From Nitrospira sp. (GTDB lineage Bacteria; Nitrospirota; Nitrospiria; Nitrospirales; UBA8639), in the NCBI GenBank assembly GCA_011523385.1, contig WTGX01000004.1:248001-312000 (forward strand): a stretch of 64,000 nucleotides of DNA, written 5' to 3'. The first letter of the stretch is position 1. Every line of letters begins with the position of its first letter. Shown one piece after another: positions 1 through 7,949 of this stretch. The position numbers were made by a program, and so were the translations under genes. The notes beneath the pieces were generated by a model. That model made no database searches, was not told the DNA's origin, and saw nothing but the letters and a program-made list of their open reading frames with translations.

Positions 1-24
1 CAGAACAAAAGCCTTTACTGTGGT

Positions 25-396
25 ATGGTTAAGTTGCACAGTGTCGATAAGGATCTAGCCAGAAAGGCTGTCGATTTGCATCCAATCTTTAGATCTGATT
101 TCCGTCAATTCTATGAGACTATTTTTGGGAAAAAGCCGAATGAGACAACTTTCGGGAAGTTGAAGGATGCAGAAGCCGTTCGTGACTTAATTGTGCATGG
201 GAAGCACGCCTCAGAGAGCAACAAACGGAGGGCGATCGTTTGTATCATAGAGTTTGCCGAGGGATTTAACGAAGATGTAAACAAGATCGCAGGGTTTCAA
301 CCGTTCGGAGATCTCCGTGGTTTCAAGGGGAGAGGTCAACCTTTGGATAAGTCGACAAGTAGATGGATTCTAAAAGGCATGGGGTTTAAGTTGTAA
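25..396 (+). CDS. Unrecognised small protein, probably an integron-cassette gene
   Basis: A 123-residue product that I do not recognise. The frame is open to the left edge of the window, so the real start may lie upstream of the ATG at 25. The protein is charged and probably cytoplasmic, with no signal peptide or membrane segment. The stretch DLIVHGKHASESNKRRA has a helical, HEPN-like flavour but this is only an impression. Base composition is lower in GC than the housekeeping genes that follow. The stop codon lies 10 bases before an attC-like site (407-497), the normal arrangement of a gene in an integron cassette. No function is assigned. Confidence 0.6.
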   Translation: MVKLHSVDKDLARKAVDLHPIFRSDFRQFYETIFGKKPNETTFGKLKDAEAVRDLIVHGKHASESNKRRAIVCIIEFAEGFNEDVNKIAGFQPFGDLRGFKGRGQPLDKSTSRWILKGMGFKL

Positions 397-406
397 CACA
401 AGTACC

Positions 407-497
407 TTCTAACCAACTCATGGAACCGACGCGGGAAATCTCGGCGGCGCTCCGTAGTCAAATCAGTGGCCTGCGCCGCTTATGAGTAACGTTAGGT
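407..497 (+). other. attC-like integron recombination site
   Basis: The left arm begins TTCTAAC (407-413), followed after two bases by ACTCAT. The right arm reads ATGAGT, then AACGTTAGGT with GTTAGGT at 491-497, which fits the attC core GTTRRRY. The two arms are imperfect inverted repeats interrupted by short spacers of unequal length. Pairing continues inward between AACCGACGCGGG on the left and the complement of CCTGCGCCGCTT on the right. The length (91 bp), placement just after a stop codon and bulged stem match known attC sites. The first base of the left core is T rather than a purine. Recombination would occur between G491 and T492. Confidence 0.55.
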
Positions 498-523
498 GAT
501 GATGGTCATGTGTAGAAAACAAT

Positions 524-781
524 ATGCCGGTTATCAGTAGATTTCTGGGAATTGTCATCGCCATGTTTTGGGATGATCATGTTCCCGCGCATTTTCACGC
601 GAAGTATGGGGAATATGAGATAGTTGTTCACATCCATACGGGTGTTGTGGAGGGTCAATTTCCGAAACGAGCACTTCGACATGTGATAGAGTGGTACGAA
701 CTACATAAGGATGAACTCTTGGATAACTGGGAAAGGTGTCGTAGAAAAGAGGCTCCGAATCCCATCGAACCCTTGGAATGA
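524..781 (+). CDS. DUF4160 family protein (possible toxin-antitoxin partner)
   Basis: An 85-residue product with the DUF4160 signature: an N-terminal strand followed by FWDDHVPAHFHAKYGEYE, then a helical region with LRHVIEWYELHKDELLDNWE. The DHxPxHFHA motif is characteristic of the family. Family members are very often encoded just before a DUF2442 protein, as here, and the pair is generally suspected to be a toxin-antitoxin-like module; its biochemistry is not established. No good Shine-Dalgarno sequence precedes the ATG. The gene starts 27 bases after the attC-like site, so it could be the first gene of the next cassette. Confidence 0.8.
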   Translation: MPVISRFLGIVIAMFWDDHVPAHFHAKYGEYEIVVHIHTGVVEGQFPKRALRHVIEWYELHKDELLDNWERCRRKEAPNPIEPLE

Positions 782-785
782 CCCG

Positions 786-1073
786 ATGTTTCTTCACGTG
801 ACGCATGCAAAACCACTCGACGGCTATAAGGTGGAAGTAGGCTTCGACGACGGACGCGAAGGAATCGCGGATCTCACGGAGGCACTCGAAGGACCGATGT
901 TCGAGTTGCTGAAGGATCCTGACGTGTTCAGGAAGTTTCGGGTTGACGAAGAACTTCAGACTATCGTGTGGCCAAACGGAACGGACTTGGCACCGGAATA
1001 TATCTACTATCAGGCGTTTCGAGACGATCCGGGACTTCAAGCTACTTTCCGCAAATGGGGCTATATCGTCTGA
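786..1073 (+). CDS. DUF2442 family protein
   Basis: The reading frame is open from 711, but the conserved family sequence begins with MFLHVTHAKPLDGYKVEV, so the ATG at 786 is chosen, giving 95 residues. Motifs typical of DUF2442 are FDDGREGIADL in the middle and TIVWPNGTDLAPEYIY near the end. The start lies 4 bases after the DUF4160 stop, so the two genes are almost certainly co-translated. DUF4160/DUF2442 pairs are common in accessory DNA and are candidate toxin-antitoxin modules; which partner would be toxic cannot be told from the sequence. Confidence 0.8.
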   Translation: MFLHVTHAKPLDGYKVEVGFDDGREGIADLTEALEGPMFELLKDPDVFRKFRVDEELQTIVWPNGTDLAPEYIYYQAFRDDPGLQATFRKWGYIV

Positions 1074-1181
1074 CCCGACTCTACATTCTGACATCCCAAA
1101 GCTATATGGTTGAGTGAGAACGGCGGTCGCGCTTGATCTTAGATTGGAGTCGGTGGGCATTGAGAGCGAAGAAGGAAGAGA

Positions 1182-1247
1182 AAGACACTGGATTCCCGAT
1201 TACTAATAGCCTGCCCTCGACATTTTTAATCGGGGGTCGGGAATGAC
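1182..1247. repeat. Palindromic repeat, ACTGGAT...ATGAC type
   Basis: CCCGATTA (1195-1202) pairs with TAATCGGG (1227-1234) around a 24-base loop. The flanks read CACTGGATTC and GTCGGGAATGAC, typical of a dispersed intergenic palindrome family. A second, inverted member lies near 37511. The gap 1074-1341 contains no other recognisable element or gene. Confidence 0.55.
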
Positions 1248-1341
1248 AGACTTGGAGTGTATTGACTATTTTCATGCCAGGAGTCCCTACTTTTTACCTG
1301 AATCCCGGGTCTTGTGGTTGAAGTACGGGGAGAGCTTGCTG

Positions 1342-1731
1342 ATGGACGACAAACCGAAACAGATTAAAATTACGGTCGGCGGCGTGACCGTGGAAGCGGC
1401 GTTGAAACCGACGCGGACGGCGCAGGCCATCTATGACGCTTTGCCGGTGGAGGCCAAAGTGAATCAATGGGGTGAGGAATTTTATTGCCAACTTCCCGGA
1501 GTCAAGGACTACCGTGAAACCGCGACGACGAACGTGAAAGTGGGCGACGTCGCGTATTGGGGACTTGGTGGGGCGTTGGCCGTGTTTTTCGGACGAACGC
1601 CGATGAGTATCGGGGAAGATCCTGTTCCGGCTGACCGGGTGAACGTCATAGGACGATTGATCGGAGATCCGAAGGTGCTTCATGAAGCCGTCGGCGCCAC
1701 GATGATGAAAGTCGAAAAAGTTGCTTCATAG
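1342..1731 (+). CDS. Cyclophilin-like fold protein
   Basis: The product resembles the small archaeal/bacterial cyclophilin-like family (PF04126 type, formerly DUF369). Supporting features are the opening strand KQIKITVGGVTVEA, TAQAIYDALPVEAKVNQWGEEFY, and the sequence VKVGDVAYWGLGGALAVFFGRTP, which is the family hallmark. The frame is open from 1243, but the family homology starts at ATG 1342, which has GGGGAG about 10 bases upstream. This gives 129 residues, the usual length. Members share the barrel fold of cyclophilins, but prolyl isomerase activity is not established. The stop overlaps the upstream part of the DUF507 frame that follows, so co-transcription is likely. Confidence 0.75.
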   Translation: MDDKPKQIKITVGGVTVEAALKPTRTAQAIYDALPVEAKVNQWGEEFYCQLPGVKDYRETATTNVKVGDVAYWGLGGALAVFFGRTPMSIGEDPVPADRVNVIGRLIGDPKVLHEAVGATMMKVEKVAS

Positions 1732-1735
1732 CGGG

Positions 1736-2017
1736 ATGCGAGTCACCGAAGAACGCATTCAATTGTTGGCAACGGAGGTCGTGGACCGTTTGCAGGAGCA
1801 AGGGCTCCTGGAAGTCTCCGGGTCGAAAGAGCGGTTGATCCGTGGCGTCGGGAAAGCTATCACCGACGAACTTTCCGTGGAGGACCGGCTTCATGCCGAA
1901 ATCCGGACTCTGCTGAAACAGTACGACGCGGAGTTTCAAAGCGGCCGGGCCGATTATCAAAAGATGTTTGCGATGGTGAAAACCAAATTGGTCAAGGAGC
2001 GCGGGCTGGTCCTGTAA
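1736..2017 (+). CDS. DUF507 family protein, first copy
   Basis: A 93-residue helical protein beginning MRVTEERIQLLATEVVDRLQ. The pattern (an N-terminal helix, KERLIRGVGKAITDELSVEDRL, a charged linker, then YQKMFAMVKTKLVKERGLVL) is that of DUF507. Members are found as small tandem genes in Nitrospirota and deltaproteobacterial groups and have no assigned function. The ATG at 1736 is preferred over an earlier in-frame TTG because the conserved family start is MR(V/L)TEE. It lies four bases after the preceding stop codon and is followed closely by a second copy. Confidence 0.8.
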   Translation: MRVTEERIQLLATEVVDRLQEQGLLEVSGSKERLIRGVGKAITDELSVEDRLHAEIRTLLKQYDAEFQSGRADYQKMFAMVKTKLVKERGLVL

Positions 2018-2044
2018 GCTCAAACGTTGTCCCCACGTTATGGT

Positions 2045-2329
2045 ATGGGCACTCTCTTATCTGAAGACAAGCAGACCCATCTTTCGCACGTCATTCTTCA
2101 GGCTCTTCAAGGGACGCCTGAAGGGAAAATTTGTGGAACTTCTACTCAAGCGTTAAAAGAAATCAAGCGGGTCCTTGCGGATTCGATGAATGTCGAGGAG
2201 CAGATTCACCGGTTAGTCCGGTCCCGCCTGCAGTCCTACTCCCGCCGGATACCCGAGGGTTCTTCGGAATGGGACGTGCTGTACGAAAAGACGTATCGGG
2301 AAGAACTGAGCAAACGTCGATTGGGCTAG
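2045..2329 (+). CDS. DUF507 family protein, second copy
   Basis: A 94-residue protein related to the preceding gene. It has the same layout: a helical start with LSHVILQALQ, the KEIKRVLADSMNVEEQIHRLVRSRL block, a short break and a C-terminal helix ending RREELSKRRLG-like (YREELSKRRLG). ATG 2045 is chosen; an in-frame TTG at 2027 is possible. Divergence from copy one is considerable, so the duplication is old. The role is unknown. The products are predicted to be cytoplasmic. Confidence 0.75.
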   Translation: MGTLLSEDKQTHLSHVILQALQGTPEGKICGTSTQALKEIKRVLADSMNVEEQIHRLVRSRLQSYSRRIPEGSSEWDVLYEKTYREELSKRRLG

Positions 2330-2465
2330 TGCCGGGGAACTGTTTGTCATGAGTTCTCGAGGTCTGACGACGTGAAGTGCCCGGCTGGATCTATCCGAAA
2401 TTGACGTGCTAGAGTATTCCTGTGACAGTGGTAGCGGCGGTGCGACGTTCTTGAGGAATTCCTTC

Positions 2466-3320
2466 GTGAACCGAGTGTTTCCCTTCTTATCCTTCCGGTT
2501 TGTTCTCATCGGCTTCCTTCTCATCCCCGGCACGACCGCGGCGCAGGATAAAGTCAAAGGGCATCTGATTGTCGAAGACGTCCTGGCTCGACCGGGGACC
2601 TCCGTGACGTTGAAAGCCGCGTTGATTGAAAAAGGGTTATTGGGAAATAGAGGCCTGGGTGGAGAGACCGTGACCTTTACCGTTCAAGGCCAGCATGCCG
2701 GGACGGCGCTCACTGGCGGCGACGGCCGCGCTTTTTTGGAATTCAAGACCCACATGCGGGGCAATCACAAGATTGTTGCAACCGTGAAATCCAGCCCACG
2801 CGTCGAGCCCGCGGAAGGCAAGGGGAATCTGGCGTCCTGGGAACGCCGGCGTCCGATTCTATTGGTGGATTGTTCCGTCCTCATGCAGGAAGACGGCTCG
2901 AACCCATTGACGGCGCTCCCCGGTATCGCGAGTCTTGGTGCATTGGGAAAGCCCCAGGAGAATGCTGCGCATGAGCTGTCGAAGTTGACCGAATTCTATT
3001 ACAACGTCGTCTATGTGCATGACCGTCCGGGCGCGGCTCTGCATGAAACCCGTGCATGGCTGAGGCGGCACGAATTTCCCGTTGGGATCACGAGAATGGT
3101 TCCCCAGGAGGGAAAAGCCTTGTTGGCGTTTATGGAAAAGCTGAAGGAAGGTGGGTGGGATAACCTCGAAGCCGCTATTGGGCGAACGTGGGAATTCGCT
3201 CAGACGTTGGTGAAAAACCGGGTTAAGACGGTCATCTTTCCCGATCCCAGGGAAAAAAAGAAGTATCCACGACGTGCGAAGATCGTCAATTCATGGAAAG
3301 AAGTCCGGAAACAACTGTAA
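2466..3320 (+). CDS. Secreted protein with Ig-like and HAD/App1-like domains
   Basis: A GTG start at 2466 is chosen: GAGGA lies just upstream and it gives a clean signal peptide (MNRVFPFLSFRFVLIGFL, then PGTTAAQ as cleavage site). The mature protein has an Ig-like/invasin-type domain (about residues 30-120, GHLIVEDVLARPGTSVTLKA ... GGETVTFTVQGQ). It then continues into a domain opening with PILLVDCSVLMQ. That segment, with the later KTVIFPDPREKKKYPRRAKI, resembles HAD-like phosphatase folds of the lipin/App1 type, but the canonical DxDxT is not intact (VDCSV), so catalysis is doubtful. The likely location is periplasm or cell surface. The function is not known. Confidence 0.6.
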   Translation: MNRVFPFLSFRFVLIGFLLIPGTTAAQDKVKGHLIVEDVLARPGTSVTLKAALIEKGLLGNRGLGGETVTFTVQGQHAGTALTGGDGRAFLEFKTHMRGNHKIVATVKSSPRVEPAEGKGNLASWERRRPILLVDCSVLMQEDGSNPLTALPGIASLGALGKPQENAAHELSKLTEFYYNVVYVHDRPGAALHETRAWLRRHEFPVGITRMVPQEGKALLAFMEKLKEGGWDNLEAAIGRTWEFAQTLVKNRVKTVIFPDPREKKKYPRRAKIVNSWKEVRKQL

Positions 3321-3353
3321 CCGCCGACGCTTCTCCGGCTGGACACACGTCCT

Positions 3354-4724
3354 ATGAAAACCGGTAAGCCGCGCACGATTTTTGTCTGCCAGGAATGCGG
3401 CGGTCAATCGCCACGGTGGGCCGGACGTTGCCCGGATTGCGGGCAGTGGAATTCCCTGAAAGAGGAAAGCACTGTTCGGCAGCGTGGCCGGCAGGCGATC
3501 GGAGACGGGGAATCCGCGATGCCGATTAACGAAGTGGCCGTCACCAAGGAGATTCGTTTTGCCACCGGCTTGACCGAACTCGATCGGGTGCTCGGCGGCG
3601 GCGTCGTGCCCGGATCGATCGTCCTGGTCGGCGGCGATCCCGGCATCGGGAAAACCACCTTGTTGCTGCAAGCTCTGCATGGGCTTGAGCGGCGCAATCC
3701 GCCGGTGCTCTACGTTACGGGTGAAGAATCCGCGCAACAGATCAAAATGCGTGGAGATCGTCTGGGTGTCTTGAGTTCCTCGTTATACATTCTGACGGAA
3801 ACCTCGCTCGAAGGCGTACTCAAGGTAGCGGAGACTCTTCGACCCACGGCGTTGGTCGTGGATTCCGTTCAGACCGTCCATACCGACCAGGTGACGTCCG
3901 CCCCCGGCACGATCAGCCAGGTGCAGGAAGTGGCGTGCCAACTCATGTGGTATGCCAAGCGAACGGGCGTGCCGGTCTTCGTTATCGGGCACGTGACGAA
4001 GGAGGGCATGATTGCCGGTCCCAAACTGCTCGAGCATATCGTCGATACCGTATTGTATTTTGAAGGCGACAAGAGCCATGCCTACCGGATTTTGCGTGCC
4101 GTGAAGAATCGGTTCGGGGCAACGAATGAAATCGGCGTGTTTGAAATGAACGACGGCGGATTGCAGGAAGTTGCCAATCCGTCCGAACTGTTTTTGGCGG
4201 GCCGGCCTGCCAAAAGCACGGGATCGGTGGTCGTGTCGAGTCTGGAAGGGAGCCGTCCGATTCTGGTCGAACTGCAAGCCCTGGTCACGGCCACGGGATA
4301 CGCGATGCCCAAGCGCATGGCGAATGGGATAGAATTGAATCGTGTGGCGCTGTTGCTGGCCGTGGTGGAAAAACGATTGGGATTGCACCTGTCCGGATAC
4401 GACGTGTATCTCAACGTGGTGGGCGGGCTTCGACTCGACGAGCCTGCGATTGACGTCGGCATTGTCGCGGCGCTCGTTTCCAGTTTTCGTGACCAGGCGT
4501 TTGACGGTCAGACGTGCTGCATTGGGGAAGTGGGCTTGGGTGGAGAAATCCGTCCCGTCAGTCAGGTCGATTTGCGGATTCGTGAAGCCATGAAACTGGG
4601 TTTCCAACGGTGCGTGTTACCGCAGGGGAATCTGACCAAGCATTTGAGTAATCCCGGGATGGAACTCTATGGCGTTCATGAAGTCGGGGAAGTGTTCGAG
4701 CACGTCGTAACGTCGGCTTCGTAG
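3354..4724 (+). CDS. radA: DNA repair protein RadA
   Basis: A 456-residue RadA (Sms), the usual length. It has an N-terminal zinc finger with C12, C15, C26 and C29, a RecA-like ATPase with Walker A GGDPGIGKTT (93-102) and Walker B LVVDSVQT. The RadA-specific KNRFG motif is at 251-255 and a Lon-protease-like domain fills the C-terminal third. RadA is a hexameric helicase that drives branch migration of recombination intermediates with RecA. Here it leads a forward cluster with a lipoprotein gene, tsaB and rimI. All key motifs are intact. Confidence 0.97.
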   Translation: MKTGKPRTIFVCQECGGQSPRWAGRCPDCGQWNSLKEESTVRQRGRQAIGDGESAMPINEVAVTKEIRFATGLTELDRVLGGGVVPGSIVLVGGDPGIGKTTLLLQALHGLERRNPPVLYVTGEESAQQIKMRGDRLGVLSSSLYILTETSLEGVLKVAETLRPTALVVDSVQTVHTDQVTSAPGTISQVQEVACQLMWYAKRTGVPVFVIGHVTKEGMIAGPKLLEHIVDTVLYFEGDKSHAYRILRAVKNRFGATNEIGVFEMNDGGLQEVANPSELFLAGRPAKSTGSVVVSSLEGSRPILVELQALVTATGYAMPKRMANGIELNRVALLLAVVEKRLGLHLSGYDVYLNVVGGLRLDEPAIDVGIVAALVSSFRDQAFDGQTCCIGEVGLGGEIRPVSQVDLRIREAMKLGFQRCVLPQGNLTKHLSNPGMELYGVHEVGEVFEHVVTSAS

Positions 4725-4745
4725 CCGCAGGGGAGGTGCGCGTAC

Positions 4746-5570
4746 GTGTCATATTGCAGGCGCCCTTTCGTCCGGTGGGCGGCCGTCGGGGCGTTGTGCC
4801 TCAGTCTTGGCGCATGTGCAGGCCGTGTCCCTTCACCGCCGGTTGAGCCGGTTCCGGCACGGGCTCCCGTACTGACTCCCCAACAAGTGCTTGCCACACT
4901 TCACGCACGTGAAGCGAACATCACGAGTTTAAAAGGGTTGTTTCAGGCCGACGTCGAAGGATCGTTTTCTCCCTTTTCGCACAACATTCAAGGAACGCTG
5001 TTCTACCAGCGGCCACAATCCATTCGCCTTAAAGGCTTTACGCGATTTGGTGGGACGCTCTTCGATTTCCTGTTGAACGGCCGGCCGTATACCCTGCATA
5101 CGGCCGGCCGCCGGTATCCCATGGTTGGGCGCGTGCCGGATTTTCGTCCCCTCGGGAATTTGGGACTTCCGGTTCAACTCAGTTTGCGAGCCGTTGACGT
5201 TCTTCTTGGCAGACTACAATGGACCACAGAGCAGTTCCGCGAAGTCCGGGTGGCGAATACGGCCTATCGGTATACCGTGGCCCTCTCTCATGGCAATGAA
5301 TCGAACGTCTCCGTGTTGCAACACGTGTGGGTGGATCATTCTTCGGCCCTGATTCAGGGCATCGAATACTATACGACCAAGGGAAAAAAGCTGGTCACCC
5401 TCACGGTCTCGGATTATCGGAACGTGGGGCCGTCGGGGCAACCGGATTCGGTGGTCCTGCCATTTTCGATTGAGGTGAAAGAATACGTGACATCCGGATC
5501 GGTCAGATTGGAATTTTCAGAGCTTGTGCCAAATATTCCGGTGTCCGCGAAGGAGTTCGAATTCCAGTGA
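4746..5570 (+). CDS. Outer-membrane lipoprotein, LolB/DUF4292-like
   Basis: A GTG start gives a lipoprotein signal peptide with lipobox LGAC (C24). The mature part contains ANITSLKGLFQADVEG, GTLFYQRPQSIRLKGFTRFG and later LVTLTVSDYRNV. These match the layout of LolA/LolB-like or DUF4292 lipoproteins, which form an open beta-barrel binding hydrophobic ligands. A role in lipoprotein or lipid handling at the outer membrane is possible but is inferred only from the fold pattern. The gene begins 22 bases after radA and is followed by tsaB 46 bases later, so it probably belongs to the same transcript. Confidence 0.7.
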   Translation: MSYCRRPFVRWAAVGALCLSLGACAGRVPSPPVEPVPARAPVLTPQQVLATLHAREANITSLKGLFQADVEGSFSPFSHNIQGTLFYQRPQSIRLKGFTRFGGTLFDFLLNGRPYTLHTAGRRYPMVGRVPDFRPLGNLGLPVQLSLRAVDVLLGRLQWTTEQFREVRVANTAYRYTVALSHGNESNVSVLQHVWVDHSSALIQGIEYYTTKGKKLVTLTVSDYRNVGPSGQPDSVVLPFSIEVKEYVTSGSVRLEFSELVPNIPVSAKEFEFQ

Positions 5571-5615
5571 TGCGGGTGCGTCATCCCGGGGATTCCGCGA
5601 ATCGTCGGAGCCACG

Positions 5616-6317
5616 ATGAAACTGCTGGCCGTTGAAACCGCGACGCGGTGTCAAAGTGTGGCCCTCATGGATGAGGCGGTCCTGCTGGCTGAAAAGAATC
5701 AGGAGAATTGTGCTTCGCACGCCAGTTCCCTGGTTCCTGCCATTCAAGCCCTCCTGACCTCCTTGTCGTGTCCGTTCTCGGCGATTGAAGGACTTGCCGT
5801 CTCCGCGGGTCCCGGGTCCTTTACAGGTTTGCGCGTGGGCCTTTCGACTATGGTAGGATTTCGGACGGTCACAGGCTTGCCCCTTGTCACTGTGCCGACG
5901 TTGGAAGCGATGGCGTGGAGTCACAGGGCCTCAGGGCATCCCGTGTGTCCCGTGCTGGTAGCCCGAACCGATGAAATCTATTGGGCGCAGTTTCAATGGG
6001 AAAACGGGCACGCGGTTCGGTTACTGGAAGATCGGGTCGGAACGATTCAAGACATGATGGATTCGATTCGCCAACCCACGATTCTGTTTGGCGAAGGGTG
6101 GCTGCGTCACCAGCGCGTAATTATGGAGACGTTGGGCGATATGGCGATTGGTGGGGAGCCGGAATCGATGAACCCGTCCGCCTACCACGTCGGACTGGCG
6201 AGTCTGGACGCGTTTCACACCGGGAAATTCGCCGGCTCCCATATCTCGCCGCATTACGTTCAACGCCCGGACGCGGAAGTCCAATGGGATCTCAAAACGC
6301 GGCACGCGTCGCCGTGA
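5616..6317 (+). CDS. tsaB: tRNA threonylcarbamoyladenosine biosynthesis protein TsaB
   Basis: A 233-residue protein opening MKLLAVETATRCQSVAL and carrying VSAGPGSFTGLRVGLS, the hallmark of TsaB (YeaZ). TsaB is the non-catalytic partner of TsaD in the complex that makes the t6A37 modification of ANN-decoding tRNAs. It belongs to the ASKHA fold. The ATG at 5616 has CGGAG upstream. It is directly followed by rimI, a very common tsaB-rimI arrangement. A tRNA-Thr(UGU), itself a t6A substrate class, lies 3.4 kb downstream; this is probably coincidence. Confidence 0.95.
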   Translation: MKLLAVETATRCQSVALMDEAVLLAEKNQENCASHASSLVPAIQALLTSLSCPFSAIEGLAVSAGPGSFTGLRVGLSTMVGFRTVTGLPLVTVPTLEAMAWSHRASGHPVCPVLVARTDEIYWAQFQWENGHAVRLLEDRVGTIQDMMDSIRQPTILFGEGWLRHQRVIMETLGDMAIGGEPESMNPSAYHVGLASLDAFHTGKFAGSHISPHYVQRPDAEVQWDLKTRHASP

Positions 6318-6327
6318 TGATTCGACG

Positions 6328-6867
6328 ATGGCGACACGAACCTCAGCCCGTCCTGATCTCGACATCCGCCCGTTTCAAATCCGGGATCTGGACGACGTCC
6401 TCGCTATTGAGCGGGAGTCGTTCTCGGAACCTTGGCCCCGGAGTATGTTTGAGGCGGAGTTGCAGGGGAATCCCTTCGGCCGCTTCTTTGGAGCTTTTCG
6501 TTCGGGCGAGGCGTCTTCTACGAAGCCGCTCTTCGGGTACATCTGTTACTGGGTAGTCTTTGAGGAGTTGCGCCTGATGAATCTGGCCGTGCGGCAGGAT
6601 TGCCGGCGTCTGGGCATCGCGAGCCGTCTGGTCCGGCATGCCATAGAGGAGGGGATCACGCAAGGAACGACGCGGGCCCTCCTGGAAGTCCGGGCCGGTA
6701 ACCGCGTGGGACGGCAACTGTATCAGGCCTTGGGATTTCGGCAATACGGCTGCCGCCGGTCCTACTATACGAACCCGAATGAGGATGCTATCCTTATGCA
6801 ATTGCCATTGACGAACAAGATTCACGGACAAGATTCACTTCATGACAAAGGAGGGGTCTCATGCTGA
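6328..6867 (+). CDS. rimI: Ribosomal protein S18-alanine N-acetyltransferase RimI
   Basis: A 179-residue GNAT acetyltransferase. It shows the RimI-type start (LDIRPFQIRDLDDVLAIERE, FSEPWPRSMF), the acetyl-CoA loop QDCRRLGIASRLVRH with the R/Q-x-x-G-x-G/A pattern, and the C-terminal LLEVRAGNRVGRQLYQALGF. The family acetylates the N-terminal alanine of ribosomal protein S18. It sits 10 bases after tsaB. Its 3' end overlaps the start of the next small gene by seven bases, which suggests translational coupling. Confidence 0.92.
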   Translation: MATRTSARPDLDIRPFQIRDLDDVLAIERESFSEPWPRSMFEAELQGNPFGRFFGAFRSGEASSTKPLFGYICYWVVFEELRLMNLAVRQDCRRLGIASRLVRHAIEEGITQGTTRALLEVRAGNRVGRQLYQALGFRQYGCRRSYYTNPNEDAILMQLPLTNKIHGQDSLHDKGGVSC

Positions 6868-7103
6868 CTGATGACCAAATTGCCGAACACCTCCGTAATA
6901 CCAATGACGATTTTCGTGAACTCCAGGAGGCGCACCATCAATTGGATGAGCAACTGCAGGAATTGTTGAAAAATCATATCCTGACCCCCGAAGAAGAAGT
7001 GCAGAAAAAGCAGATCCAAAGAGCAAAACTCGGCAAGAAGGACCGCATGGCCATGCTCATCCGCGAGTACCGGAATGAGCAACAAAAAACCGCAGCCTCG
7101 TAA
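6861..7103 (+). CDS. Small coiled-coil protein, YdcH/DUF465-like
   Basis: An 80-residue, highly charged, fully helical product with the pattern of the YdcH/DUF465 family: FRELQEAHHQLDEQLQELLK, then TPEEEVQKKQIQRAKLGKKD and a terminal basic helix. It has a very strong Shine-Dalgarno sequence (AAAGGAGG) placed inside the end of rimI. The function of the family is unknown. It should form a short antiparallel coiled coil and is predicted to be cytoplasmic. It precedes tatC by 27 bases. Confidence 0.8.
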   Translation: MLTDDQIAEHLRNTNDDFRELQEAHHQLDEQLQELLKNHILTPEEEVQKKQIQRAKLGKKDRMAMLIREYRNEQQKTAAS

Positions 7104-7130
7104 TTCGCGGTTTTCCCTGCCGGGCAACCC

Positions 7131-7922
7131 ATGGCTACGCTCGCTCATCCGTTTGCGCGCCATATCCGCGACGTCAAACGCCGGCTGATCATCGTCGGGG
7201 CGACGATCATGGTGGCGTTTGTCGCGATGTTCTCGGTGTCGCCTGACCTGATTGAATGGTTCAAGCGCCCTTTTGCCGACGACCTGTTGTTTTACGGCCC
7301 GGCCGAAGCCTTGTTTGCGTCGATCAAAATCTCGTTTCTCGCCGGTATCGTGGTCAGCCTGCCGGTCATTCTGTATCAATTCTGGAAATTCGTGCAGCCG
7401 GCCCTGTTGCCGGGCGAACAAGGGTGGGGCATCCCTCTGTTTCTGCTTGCGACCGGCTTCTTCGTGTTGGGGCTGGTCTTTTGCAATTTGGTGATCCTTC
7501 CGCTGGTGATCGACTTTTTCGTGTCGTTCGGCCTGGAACGGGAACTCAAACCCGAATTGGCCGTGGGCATCTACGTGGATTTCAACGTGAAGTTTTTGCT
7601 GGCCTTCGGCTTCGCGTTTGAAATCCCCTTGGCGCTGTCGCTCCTGGCTCGCGCGGGGCTGGTCACTCACGCACATTTGGCGCACTATCGCCGGCACGCG
7701 GCCATGTTGGCGCTGATCCTGTCGGCGGTCATCACTCCCGATGCCACCCTGTTTACGATGCTCCTTATGGCCATTCCACTCATCGTGTTGTATGAAATCG
7801 GCGTGTGGGGAGCCAAGATCTTCGGACGTCTCCCTCCCAAAGTTGAAGAGGAAGAGGACGGCGACGACCCTGAAGAAGAAACACCCATGCCAACCGGAAC
7901 GGCAGGCGATCGTGTGTCCTGA
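7131..7922 (+). CDS. tatC: Twin-arginine translocase subunit TatC, first copy
   Basis: A 263-residue membrane protein with six predicted transmembrane segments. TatC features are the N-terminal HIRDVKRRLIIV (the E/D-LR-R-like cytoplasmic signature), FYGPAEALFASIKISFLAGIV, SLPVILYQFWKFVQPALLPGE, and SAVITPDATLFTMLLMAIPL in the last hairpin. TatC binds the RR signal peptide and nucleates the pore that exports folded, often cofactor-loaded proteins. The cytoplasmic tail is acidic (VEEEEDGDDPEEE). A second, divergent tatC lies at 13717. No tatA or tatB gene is nearby. Confidence 0.95.
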   Translation: MATLAHPFARHIRDVKRRLIIVGATIMVAFVAMFSVSPDLIEWFKRPFADDLLFYGPAEALFASIKISFLAGIVVSLPVILYQFWKFVQPALLPGEQGWGIPLFLLATGFFVLGLVFCNLVILPLVIDFFVSFGLERELKPELAVGIYVDFNVKFLLAFGFAFEIPLALSLLARAGLVTHAHLAHYRRHAAMLALILSAVITPDATLFTMLLMAIPLIVLYEIGVWGAKIFGRLPPKVEEEEDGDDPEEETPMPTGTAGDRVS

Positions 7923-7949
7923 CCGAACGTACCGGTTTCGGTTTCCTTC

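Noticed and set aside
555-1160. A 201-codon minus-strand frame opposite DUF4160/DUF2442
   Set aside because: It is antisense to two recognised families and has no family resemblance of its own.
1195-1234. Possible second attC after the DUF2442 gene
   Set aside because: The palindrome here lacks the GTTRRRY/RYYYAAC cores and belongs to a dispersed ACTGGAT...ATGAC repeat family.
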